DNA from: JBAXGE01 sp044344145
Lineage (GTDB): Bacteria > Planctomycetota > Phycisphaerae > WQYP01
Direction of reading: 5' to 3'
NCBI GenBank assembly: GCA_044344145.1
Contig: JBIJDM010000144.1
Span: forward strand, 1 to 7,731
Length of the DNA: 7,731 nt
The position numbers were made by a program, and so were the translations under genes. Position 1 is the stretch's first letter. Every line of letters starts with the position of its first letter. Below, one piece after another: positions 1 to 6,059 of this stretch. Below the pieces are notes generated by a model, which had not been told where the DNA came from, did not search any database, and saw nothing but the letters and a program-made list of their open reading frames with translations.

Positions 1-2
1 AC

Positions 3-1706
3 CGGATCGAAGAGTTGATCGCCGCCAACGCGCTCTACCGGCCCGGCCCGATGGACCTGATTCCCGACTACTGCGACCGCAAGCATAAACGCAAAGCCGT
101 GCCGCAAGTCCATCCGATCATGGACCGCGTGCTGACCGAGACCTACGGCGTCATGGTCTATCAGGAACAGGTCATGCGCATTTTCAACCAGCTCGGAAAA
201 ATCGAGCTGGCCAATGCGTACAAACTTATCAAAGCCATCAGCAAGAAACAGACCGATGTGATTGCCAGCAACAAAGAGGCCTTTATCAAGGGGGCCGGCG
301 AGAATGGCGTCACGAAAGAAAAAGCCGTCGAACTGTTCGGCCTGATCGAAGAATTCGGCAAATACGGCTTTAACAAGAGCCACTCCACCCGCTATGCCAT
401 CATTGCCTTCCAGACGGCCTGGCTGAAGACCTATTTCCCGGTCGAATACATGGCCGCGCTGCTGACCTTTGAAATGATTGATCAGGCCAAGGTCAGTGAA
501 TACCTCGATGAATGCCGGTATTTGAAACTGCCCAGCGGCAAAGTCGGGATTGATATTCTTCCGCCCGACATCAATTCCTCGGATTCGGATTTTACCGTCG
601 TCGGCGAGACGATCCGTTTTGGTCTGGGCGCGGTCAAAGGTGTGGGCGAAAAAGCCATTCAAGCCATTGTGTCCGCCCGGCACAACAAGGAAGGCCAGAT
701 GCAGCCCTACAAGTCCATCATGGACTTCTGCGAACGGGTGGATTTGCGCGTGGTCAATAAATCTGTGACCGAAGCGCTGGCAAAGTGCGGCGCTTTTGAT
801 GGCTTGCATAACAACCGTGCCGCGTTGCTGGCCGGGACTGAGCAGGCGATTCGTTCGGGCCAGCAGGCTCAGGAATCACTCCGCTCCGGCCAGGAATCGC
901 TCTTTGGCGGTCCCAGCACCCCGACCATGGTCACGGAAGAATATCGTCTCCCCGCCATACCCGAGTGGCCCATGAGCGAGAAAATGGCGTTGGAAAAGCA
1001 GATGCTGGGCTTTTATGTTTCCAATCACCCGCTGCGCGATGTGGAAGACTTCATCGCCAGTTATTGTGGTATGGATACCCGTAGTATCAAGCAGGCCAAC
1101 GACAAGGCCGATGGCGTGATGGGCGGCATTGTGGCCAAGATCAGCCAGCGCGTGGCCAAGAAAGGCCCCAGCACCGGCAAGAAATGGGCCATTGTCACCA
1201 TCGAAGATTTGGTCGGTTCACTGGAAGTGATGTTCTTTTCGGATCAATGGGAAAAGTTCGGCCCCGCGCTCAAGCAGGACAGTATCGTCATCCTGCGCGG
1301 CAAGGTGGACCGCAGCCGCGAGGAGCCGTCTTTCCGCGTCACCGAAGTGATGAGTATGGCCGAGGCGCGGCTGAAGATGACCCGCGAAGTAGTGGTGGAA
1401 ACCACCGCCGTGAAGCTGGATCAGCCCACCATTGCCAAATTGGTTGAAGTCATCAAGGGGCATCTAGGCAGCACTGCCGTCAAGCTGGAGTTGAATGATC
1501 TGCCCCTGCCCACACCTTCCCGGGTGCAGGTGCAGATTGCCAAAGGAATCAGTATCGGCAACGGCGCCCTGCCTGCGTTATACGAGTTGTTTGGGGAGAA
1601 AAACGTCCTGACCGTGGGTCCCACCCTGCGCCGCCGCAAACCCGCAGTGGTTCTGGCCGGGCCGGAACTGGATACCAGCGAATTTGACCCCAGCGACGAG
1701 ATTTAA
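3..1706 (+). CDS. dnaE: DNA polymerase III alpha subunit, C-terminal part (5' end outside window)
   Basis: This is the C-terminal half of the catalytic subunit of the replicative DNA polymerase, which copies the chromosome in the cytoplasm bound to the sliding clamp. The reading frame is open from the left edge; the TTG at base 15 is an internal leucine, not a start. Numbering from the codon at base 3, residues 8-17 read ANALYRPGPM, residues 53-58 YQEQVM and residues 122-128 GFNKSHS, all hallmarks of bacterial C-family polymerase fingers. A helix-hairpin-helix region follows (about 200-275, with GLGAVKGVGE). A QESLF motif at 297-301 matches the internal clamp-binding motif of DnaE (E. coli QADMF). 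An OB-fold lies at about 372-455, then a C-terminal tail. The palm aspartates lie upstream, outside the window. The end aligns with the normal family end, so only the 5' part is missing. The sequence resembles planctomycete-type DnaE more than the E. coli protein, from memory. Confidence 0.96.
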   Translation, partial: RIEELIAANALYRPGPMDLIPDYCDRKHKRKAVPQVHPIMDRVLTETYGVMVYQEQVMRIFNQLGKIELANAYKLIKAISKKQTDVIASNKEAFIKGAGENGVTKEKAVELFGLIEEFGKYGFNKSHSTRYAIIAFQTAWLKTYFPVEYMAALLTFEMIDQAKVSEYLDECRYLKLPSGKVGIDILPPDINSSDSDFTVVGETIRFGLGAVKGVGEKAIQAIVSARHNKEGQMQPYKSIMDFCERVDLRVVNKSVTEALAKCGAFDGLHNNRAALLAGTEQAIRSGQQAQESLRSGQESLFGGPSTPTMVTEEYRLPAIPEWPMSEKMALEKQMLGFYVSNHPLRDVEDFIASYCGMDTRSIKQANDKADGVMGGIVAKISQRVAKKGPSTGKKWAIVTIEDLVGSLEVMFFSDQWEKFGPALKQDSIVILRGKVDRSREEPSFRVTEVMSMAEARLKMTREVVVETTAVKLDQPTIAKLVEVIKGHLGSTAVKLELNDLPLPTPSRVQVQIAKGISIGNGALPALYELFGEKNVLTVGPTLRRRKPAVVLAGPELDTSEFDPSDEI

Positions 1707-1726
1707 TTTCCTATTGGCTGATTTCC

Positions 1727-1739
1727 GGTTAAATTAACC
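1727..1739. promoter_or_regulatory. Perfect odd palindrome upstream of GH52 gene (possible operator)
   Basis: The sequence GGTTAAATTAACC is a perfect 6+1+6 inverted repeat lying 20 bases after the dnaE stop and 46 bases before the GH52 start. It is A+T-rich in a G+C-rich region. TATTAT at 1742-1747 just downstream could be a -10 element, but I find no good -35 at normal spacing (TTGGCT at 1714-1719 is 22 bases away). A dyad of this kind could be an operator for a dimeric repressor. No regulator gene is in the window to pair with it, so the role is inferred. Confidence 0.3.
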
Positions 1740-1770
1740 TTTATTATGTCTGGTATTTCTGGCGTTCTGC

Positions 1771-1776
1771 GAGGAG
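1771..1776 (+). promoter_or_regulatory. Ribosome binding site of GH52 gene
   Basis: GAGGAG lies 9 bases before the ATG at 1786. It supports that start over the in-frame ATG three codons further on. Confidence 0.75.
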
Positions 1777-1785
1777 TTTGCGACG

Positions 1786-4083
1786 ATGAGCGAGATGCGT
1801 ATCCCGGCCTTTACTGGTGCCCTTGGTTTTAATGCCCACCACGCCCCCATGGGGGCGTTTTTCAGCTTTACCTGCGGGCATCCTAACACCAAAGGTGGCA
1901 TCGGCTGGCAGGCGGGTAAACCGGGCAATCAGGATATCTACATCGGCATCAAGGAAGGCGACCGCTATTCCCAAGAACCGCTGAAGTGTCTGCCGTTCTA
2001 CGAAGGCGCCTTGGCCGGTGCGGGAGCGGCCCAGAATGAAATCGAAGCCCAGGCTCAGGCCGCGGCGGCAAATTTCCTCGTCGAGCAAAGCGATCCCGCG
2101 CTGGCGGATCCTGATGCGGACAAGAAGAAGCCCAAGGTTACGGCCTACACGCTGGAAAAACTGAAACGCTATTACGGCTGGGGCACCGATACCTGGGAAA
2201 GCCCGGATTTCCGCTTCCAAATATGCACCCCCTTCGGTGAAATCCCCGATCCCGCCCATGCCACCGCCGAACAGATGCGGGCGGCGCTGGTCCCCGGCGT
2301 GGTCTGCGAACTGCGTGTGGATAACCGCAAGGGCACAACTCCCAAGACGGGTTTCTTTGCCTTGGGCTTTGGTGATGCGGGTATCCGGATGTTGGATTCC
2401 GGTCTCGGCCAGGGGCGCGGTTCCCAGCGACTGGGCTTTGCTCTGCGTGGTCATCAGGGCGTGGCCGCGGAATTGTTTGACACCACCAATGGCGACTATG
2501 TCCCCGCGGCCAACGCGCCGTTTGGCTTCATGCGTTGGAGCCCCAACGATGGCATCGCCGATCGCGACAATCCCATTCATCTGCTGGGCAGTTGCCCCGG
2601 CATCGGTTTCGAAGTCCCGCCGGGCAAGTGTTACAGTCTGGATATCGCCGTGGGCATATTCTCCGCGAACATCGAAACCACCCGGCTGGAAACGCGTTAT
2701 CTCTACGCCCGTTATTTCGCCAGTCTGGAAGATGTGCTGGGCTACACGCTGGATCATGGTTATGACGCCTGGAAACTGGCGGATCAGCGCGATAACGAAC
2801 TGCTGGCCAGCGGTCTGAATGCCGACCAGCAATTCATGCTGGCCCACGCGACGCGCAGCTATTACGGTGCCACCCAATTGCTCGAACTCGCCGGCCAACC
2901 CTATTGGGTGGTCAACGAGGGCGAATATTGCATGATCAACACGTTGGACCTGAGCGTGGATCAGGTCTTCTGGGAACTGCGTTACAACCCGTGGGTGGTC
3001 AAAAACCTGCTCGATAATTTCGTGCGTTATTACAGCTATACCGATCAAACCCGCGATCCCAAAACCGGCGCTATGCACCCCGGCGGGATTAGCTTTGCCC
3101 ATGATCAGGGCATTCACAATCAATTCAGCCCGATTGGCCGCAGCAGTTATGAACTGACCGCACTCGAAGGGTGCTTCAGCCACATGACCATGGAGCAACT
3201 GTGCAACTGGTCGCTGATTGCGGCCAGCTACGTGGTCAAGACCGGCGATGTCACTTGGGCCCGGCAATCAGCCCCGGTGCTGGCCGCGTGTGTGGAAAGC
3301 CTGCGCAACCGTTGCCCGCAAGGGGTGATGACGCGCGATTCGTCGCGTTGCGGCCATGGTCAGGAAATCACCACCTATGACTCGCTGGATGCCTCGTTGG
3401 GACAGGCCCGTAACAATTTGTATCTGGCCGTCAAAGGCTGGGCCACCGCACTGGGCCTGAGCTATCTGGCCAAGACCATCGGGGCGACGAAGTTGGCGCA
3501 GGATGCCGACCTGCTGGCCGATCAAGCCGCCCGGCAGGTAACCGCCCAGGCCGCCGCGGATGGCTCGCTGCCCGCCGTATTTGAACCCGAAAATCCCGGT
3601 TACCGTTCGCGGATTCTCCCCGCCATCGAAGGCTTGGTTTATCCCTGGTACTGGCAGCAGTGCGACCCGCAAGGCTGGGGCCAACAAATCGCCGCCACGT
3701 GGCTCAATGAACGGGCGGGTAATACCCACGCCCAGATGTTGCTAGCGTTGCGTAAGCATATCCTGACGCTGCTCAATGACCCGCAAAATCTTAATCGCTT
3801 CCCGGATGGTGGGCTGAAGCTCTCCAGCTCGTCCTATAATAGTTGGATGAGCAAGATCGCCATTTTCCAGCAGGTGGCCCGGTCCGTGCTGAAGCTGGAT
3901 CAGGATGCGGCCTATCGCAAGGCCGATGCCGCCGCCGATGCCGCCCATGTCCGTTGGCAGACGCTAGGGGCCAGTGCCTACTGGGCCTGCTCCGACCAGA
4001 TGGTCAAAGGCATTGCGATCGGCTCGAAGTATTACCCGCGGATTGTCACCAGTGTCCTGTGGTTGGATAACACCACCAAGTAG
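1786..4083 (+). CDS. Family GH52 beta-xylosidase (xylan 1,4-beta-xylosidase)
   Basis: A 765-residue retaining glycosidase of family GH52, expected to release xylose from the non-reducing end of xylo-oligosaccharides. No signal peptide is visible, so it should act in the cytoplasm on imported oligomers. Recognition comes from the remembered Geobacillus GH52 sequence, which matches along its length. The N-terminal motif is FNAHHAPMGAF (15-25). WVVNEGEY lies at 374-381, and GCFSHMT (462-468) and EITTYDSLD (527-535) follow. DGGLKLSSSSYNSWMSK lies at 674-690, and GSKYYPR near the end. Aligned by eye with the published Geobacillus E335/D495 pair, E378 is the likely nucleophile and D532 the acid/base; both are present. 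The protein is about 60 residues longer than the Geobacillus enzymes, partly because of an alanine-rich insert near 76-110. The gene is followed after 11 bases by the MgtC-like gene. Substrate is inferred from the family; a different pentoside cannot be excluded. Confidence 0.94.
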   Translation: MSEMRIPAFTGALGFNAHHAPMGAFFSFTCGHPNTKGGIGWQAGKPGNQDIYIGIKEGDRYSQEPLKCLPFYEGALAGAGAAQNEIEAQAQAAAANFLVEQSDPALADPDADKKKPKVTAYTLEKLKRYYGWGTDTWESPDFRFQICTPFGEIPDPAHATAEQMRAALVPGVVCELRVDNRKGTTPKTGFFALGFGDAGIRMLDSGLGQGRGSQRLGFALRGHQGVAAELFDTTNGDYVPAANAPFGFMRWSPNDGIADRDNPIHLLGSCPGIGFEVPPGKCYSLDIAVGIFSANIETTRLETRYLYARYFASLEDVLGYTLDHGYDAWKLADQRDNELLASGLNADQQFMLAHATRSYYGATQLLELAGQPYWVVNEGEYCMINTLDLSVDQVFWELRYNPWVVKNLLDNFVRYYSYTDQTRDPKTGAMHPGGISFAHDQGIHNQFSPIGRSSYELTALEGCFSHMTMEQLCNWSLIAASYVVKTGDVTWARQSAPVLAACVESLRNRCPQGVMTRDSSRCGHGQEITTYDSLDASLGQARNNLYLAVKGWATALGLSYLAKTIGATKLAQDADLLADQAARQVTAQAAADGSLPAVFEPENPGYRSRILPAIEGLVYPWYWQQCDPQGWGQQIAATWLNERAGNTHAQMLLALRKHILTLLNDPQNLNRFPDGGLKLSSSSYNSWMSKIAIFQQVARSVLKLDQDAAYRKADAAADAAHVRWQTLGASAYWACSDQMVKGIAIGSKYYPRIVTSVLWLDNTTK
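1841..1862 (+). terminator. Terminator-like palindrome inside the GH52 coding region
   Basis: ACGCCCCCATGGGGGCGT (1841-1858) is a perfect 18-base palindrome running into five T residues (1858-1862). As RNA it can form a seven-base-pair, almost all G-C stem with a four-base CAUG loop, followed by a U-tract: the form of a Rho-independent terminator. It lies 55 bases into the GH52 gene, on codons for the conserved HHAPMGAFF motif. It could be an attenuator, since ribosomes on these codons would block the hairpin, or a by-product of the protein sequence and codon bias. The shape is directly visible; activity is unproven. Confidence 0.4.
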
Positions 4084-4086
4084 GAG
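4082..4086 (+). promoter_or_regulatory. Ribosome binding site of MgtC-like gene, overlapping the GH52 stop
   Basis: AGGAG shares two bases with the TAG stop of the GH52 gene and lies 8 bases before the ATG at 4095. It decides that start over later in-frame ATGs at 4134 and 4158, and suggests translational coupling of the two genes. Confidence 0.65.
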
Positions 4087-4094
4087 ACGCCACC

Positions 4095-5408
4095 ATGATC
4101 GGGGGTCTGGAGATACTTGCCCAGACGACCACCATGAGTACCACCGCCCCCGGGGCGATGGACCCCGGGCATTTCTTCCTGCGGTTGGCGCTGGCGGTGG
4201 GTTTGGGCCTGATCGTTGGCTTGCAGCGGGAACGTGCCTCCAAGGGCTTGGCGGGGATCCGCACCTATCCGATTATCACGATTCTGGGCTTCCTGCTGGC
4301 GGTTCTCACGCCGGCGGGGGGGTACCCATGGTTGCTGGCCGCGGCGCTCTTAGCGGTGGCGGGTCTGGTAACCATGCTGCGGTTTCTTAAGTCCCAGGGC
4401 GGGGTTATGGAAACCGGCATCGTGACCGAGGTGTCCGCCTTGGTCATGTTGGCCTTGGGTTATTATTTGTTACAAGGTCGGATGGAAGTGGCGCTGGTCA
4501 TTGCTGGCGGCATGGCGGTATTGATGCAATACCGCGAACCGCTGCACCAGTTGGCCGACAAGATGGGCGAGAACGATATCAAGGCCATCATGCAATTTGT
4601 GGTGGTGGCGTTGGTGATTCTGCCGATCTTGCCCAATGAAAAAATGGGGCCGTATAACGTCTTCAATCCCTTTGAAATCTGGCTGGTGGTGGTGCTCATC
4701 GTGGGCATCAGCTTCGGCGGTTATGTGGCTTATAAGCTCCTCGGCGAGCGCAAGGGCATGTTGTTGGGCGCGGTCTTGGGTGGTTTGGTATCGTCCACCG
4801 CTACTACGGTGAGTTTTTCACGGCTGGTCCGGGCGGATGCCAGTCTCCTGACTAGTGCCGTCATGGTGATCATGCTGGCTTCGGCCATCTCCGTCCTGCG
4901 GGTCTTGGTTTTGGCTTGGGTGATGGCCCCGGCGTTTGTGGTTTCGATGCTGGCGCCGATGGGCTTGGTCATGCTCTTGTTTTTCATGCTCTGTCTGGCC
5001 TTGGGCGTGCGGAAAACCACCGGCCACACCAGCATGCCCGCCCAGCATAACCCCGCCCAACTCCGCACGGCTCTGGTTTTTGGCGGAATGTACGCCCTGA
5101 TCAAACTCGCCGTGGCGGCGGGGAACGATTGGTTTGGCTCCGGTGCCCTTTATCCCGTGGCCATGATTTCGGGCTTAACCGATGTGGACGCCATCACGCT
5201 GGCCACCGCAGATATGGTCCGTCACGAAGCCTTGTTGGGCGATTTGGGCTGGCGGCTGATCTTGGTGGCCATCATGGCCAATCTGGTCTTTAAGGCCGTC
5301 TCCGCCGGGGTGATGGGGGGGAAGGCCTTGTTCCTGAAAATTGGAATGTATTTCGGTATAATTTTCGTCGTTGGCCTGGGCGTTGTGCTGTTTTGGCCGC
5401 ATCATTAA
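4095..5408 (+). CDS. MgtC/SapB and DUF4010 domain membrane protein
   Basis: A 437-residue inner-membrane protein. Residues about 27-150 form an MgtC/SapB domain, with the signature GLIVGLQRER (38-47) followed by GLAGIRTYP (51-59) and several hydrophobic segments. Residues about 165-435 match the DUF4010 domain, including GGLVSSTATTVSFSR (229-243) and ISGLTDVDAITL (358-369). About ten or eleven membrane segments can be drawn by eye. MgtC itself supports growth in low magnesium and in macrophages by acting on other membrane proteins. The role of the longer MgtC-DUF4010 proteins, common in environmental bacteria, is not settled, so no substrate is claimed. The gene starts 11 bases after the GH52 stop and ends 20 bases before purE, suggesting cotranscription. 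The ATG at 4158 would be a plausible later start, but only 4095 has a clear ribosome binding site. Two runs of seven G (4316-4322 and 5315-5321) lie in the coding region. Confidence 0.88.
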   Translation: MIGGLEILAQTTTMSTTAPGAMDPGHFFLRLALAVGLGLIVGLQRERASKGLAGIRTYPIITILGFLLAVLTPAGGYPWLLAAALLAVAGLVTMLRFLKSQGGVMETGIVTEVSALVMLALGYYLLQGRMEVALVIAGGMAVLMQYREPLHQLADKMGENDIKAIMQFVVVALVILPILPNEKMGPYNVFNPFEIWLVVVLIVGISFGGYVAYKLLGERKGMLLGAVLGGLVSSTATTVSFSRLVRADASLLTSAVMVIMLASAISVLRVLVLAWVMAPAFVVSMLAPMGLVMLLFFMLCLALGVRKTTGHTSMPAQHNPAQLRTALVFGGMYALIKLAVAAGNDWFGSGALYPVAMISGLTDVDAITLATADMVRHEALLGDLGWRLILVAIMANLVFKAVSAGVMGGKALFLKIGMYFGIIFVVGLGVVLFWPHH

Positions 5409-5413
5409 ACCTC

Positions 5414-5420
5414 AGAGGAG
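5414..5420 (+). promoter_or_regulatory. Ribosome binding site that sets the GTG start of purE
   Basis: AGAGGAG lies 8 bases before GTG at 5429. The open frame extends back to 5393, inside the preceding gene, but that extension has no such site and the protein would gain residues not found in PurE. Confidence 0.8.
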
Positions 5421-5428
5421 TACTTATT

Positions 5429-5950
5429 GTGGCAGAATCGCAAGTAAAGCCGTTGGTGGGTATCGTCATGGGCAGTCGTTCCGATCTGGCCATCATGCAG
5501 CATGCCGGTTTAACCTTGGATTCGCTCCAGATTCCTTTTGAGATCAGTGTGCTCTCCGCCCATCGCACGCCCGATGCCGTCATCCAATATGCCCAGTCCG
5601 CCGAAGGCCGCGGATTGGAAGTGATTATTGCCGGCGCCGGCATGGCCGCCCAACTGCCCGGGGTGATTTCGGCTTTGACGATCCTGCCCGTGATGGGCGT
5701 CCCGCTGGCGGGGGGCTCGATCAACGGCTTGGATGCCCTGCTCTCCATCGTGCAAATGCCCGGCGGTGTGCCGGTTGCGGCCTTCGCCATCGGCAAAGCC
5801 GGGGCCATCAACGCCGCCCTCAAGGCTGCCGCGATTTTGGGCAACAAATATCCCGATATCCGCACCCGCTACCGCCAATTCCGTCAGGCTAATACTGCCA
5901 AATGCCTGGCGGATACCAAAGTGGAATGGCCCCCGGCCCAGAGTGCGTGA
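5429..5950 (+). CDS. purE: N5-carboxyaminoimidazole ribonucleotide mutase, class I type
   Basis: A 173-residue cytoplasmic enzyme of de novo purine synthesis. Class I PurE converts N5-CAIR, made by PurK from AIR and bicarbonate, to CAIR. With the GTG start, GSRSD falls at 15-19 and SAHRTP at 43-48, so the essential histidine is H45 as in E. coli. The middle motif reads GAGMAAQLPG (69-78) and the third motif SIVQMPGGVPVA, with AIGKAGAINAAL after it. Length and these motifs are normal for class I. In the motif usually written GAGGAAHLPG, residue 72 is Met and residue 75 is Gln instead of Gly and His; the Met is seen in other bacterial PurE proteins, but the Gln is less usual in my memory. No purK is next to it; the gene closes a run of three close-set genes. 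The last 20 or so residues are poorly conserved in the family. Confidence 0.94.
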   Translation: MAESQVKPLVGIVMGSRSDLAIMQHAGLTLDSLQIPFEISVLSAHRTPDAVIQYAQSAEGRGLEVIIAGAGMAAQLPGVISALTILPVMGVPLAGGSINGLDALLSIVQMPGGVPVAAFAIGKAGAINAALKAAAILGNKYPDIRTRYRQFRQANTAKCLADTKVEWPPAQSA

Positions 5951-5971
5951 TTACTGTATAGGCAGTCGCGC

Positions 5972-6001
5972 TTGTTCCTTGGGTTTGCCGGATGGTACAA
6001 T
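5972..6001 (+). promoter_or_regulatory. Candidate promoter of the lipoprotein gene
   Basis: TGGTACAAT at 5993-6001 fits an extended -10 element (TGn plus five of six matches to TATAAT). TTGTTC at 5972-5977 is a weak -35 at 18 bases. Transcription would start near 6008, giving a leader of about 50 bases. An imperfect stem (GGTC 6029-6032 with GACC 6040-6043, and GGG/CCC outside it) ends just before the ribosome binding site GAGG at 6048-6051. The position in a 109-base gap after purE supports a separate promoter. Confidence 0.45.
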
Positions 6002-6059
6002 CGTCGTCGGCTTCGCTGTTCGTGGGCAGGTCAGATCAAGACCACCCGAGGTAACTGTC

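Noticed and set aside
1714..1747. TTGGCT and TATTAT as a sigma-70 promoter for GH52
   Set aside because: The 22-base spacing is outside the usual range and no better -35 is present, so it is not listed as a separate promoter.
1744..3267. Long open frame on the minus strand opposite the GH52 gene, continued in the same frame to 3729
   Set aside because: It has no recognisable domain, lies entirely opposite a well-matched GH52 gene, and its composition is what a mirrored G+C-rich coding frame produces.
4141..4170. G+C-rich inverted repeats (CGCCCC/GGGGCG and CCCGGG) at the start of the MgtC-like gene
   Set aside because: The central spacing is too short for a good hairpin, no T-tract follows, and it lies in coding sequence of matching codon bias.
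5733..6059. Upstream extension of the lipoprotein reading frame into purE
   Set aside because: The extension overlaps purE in another frame and reads as low-complexity Pro/Arg/Ser. The ATG at 6060 has a ribosome binding site and is followed directly by a lipoprotein signal.
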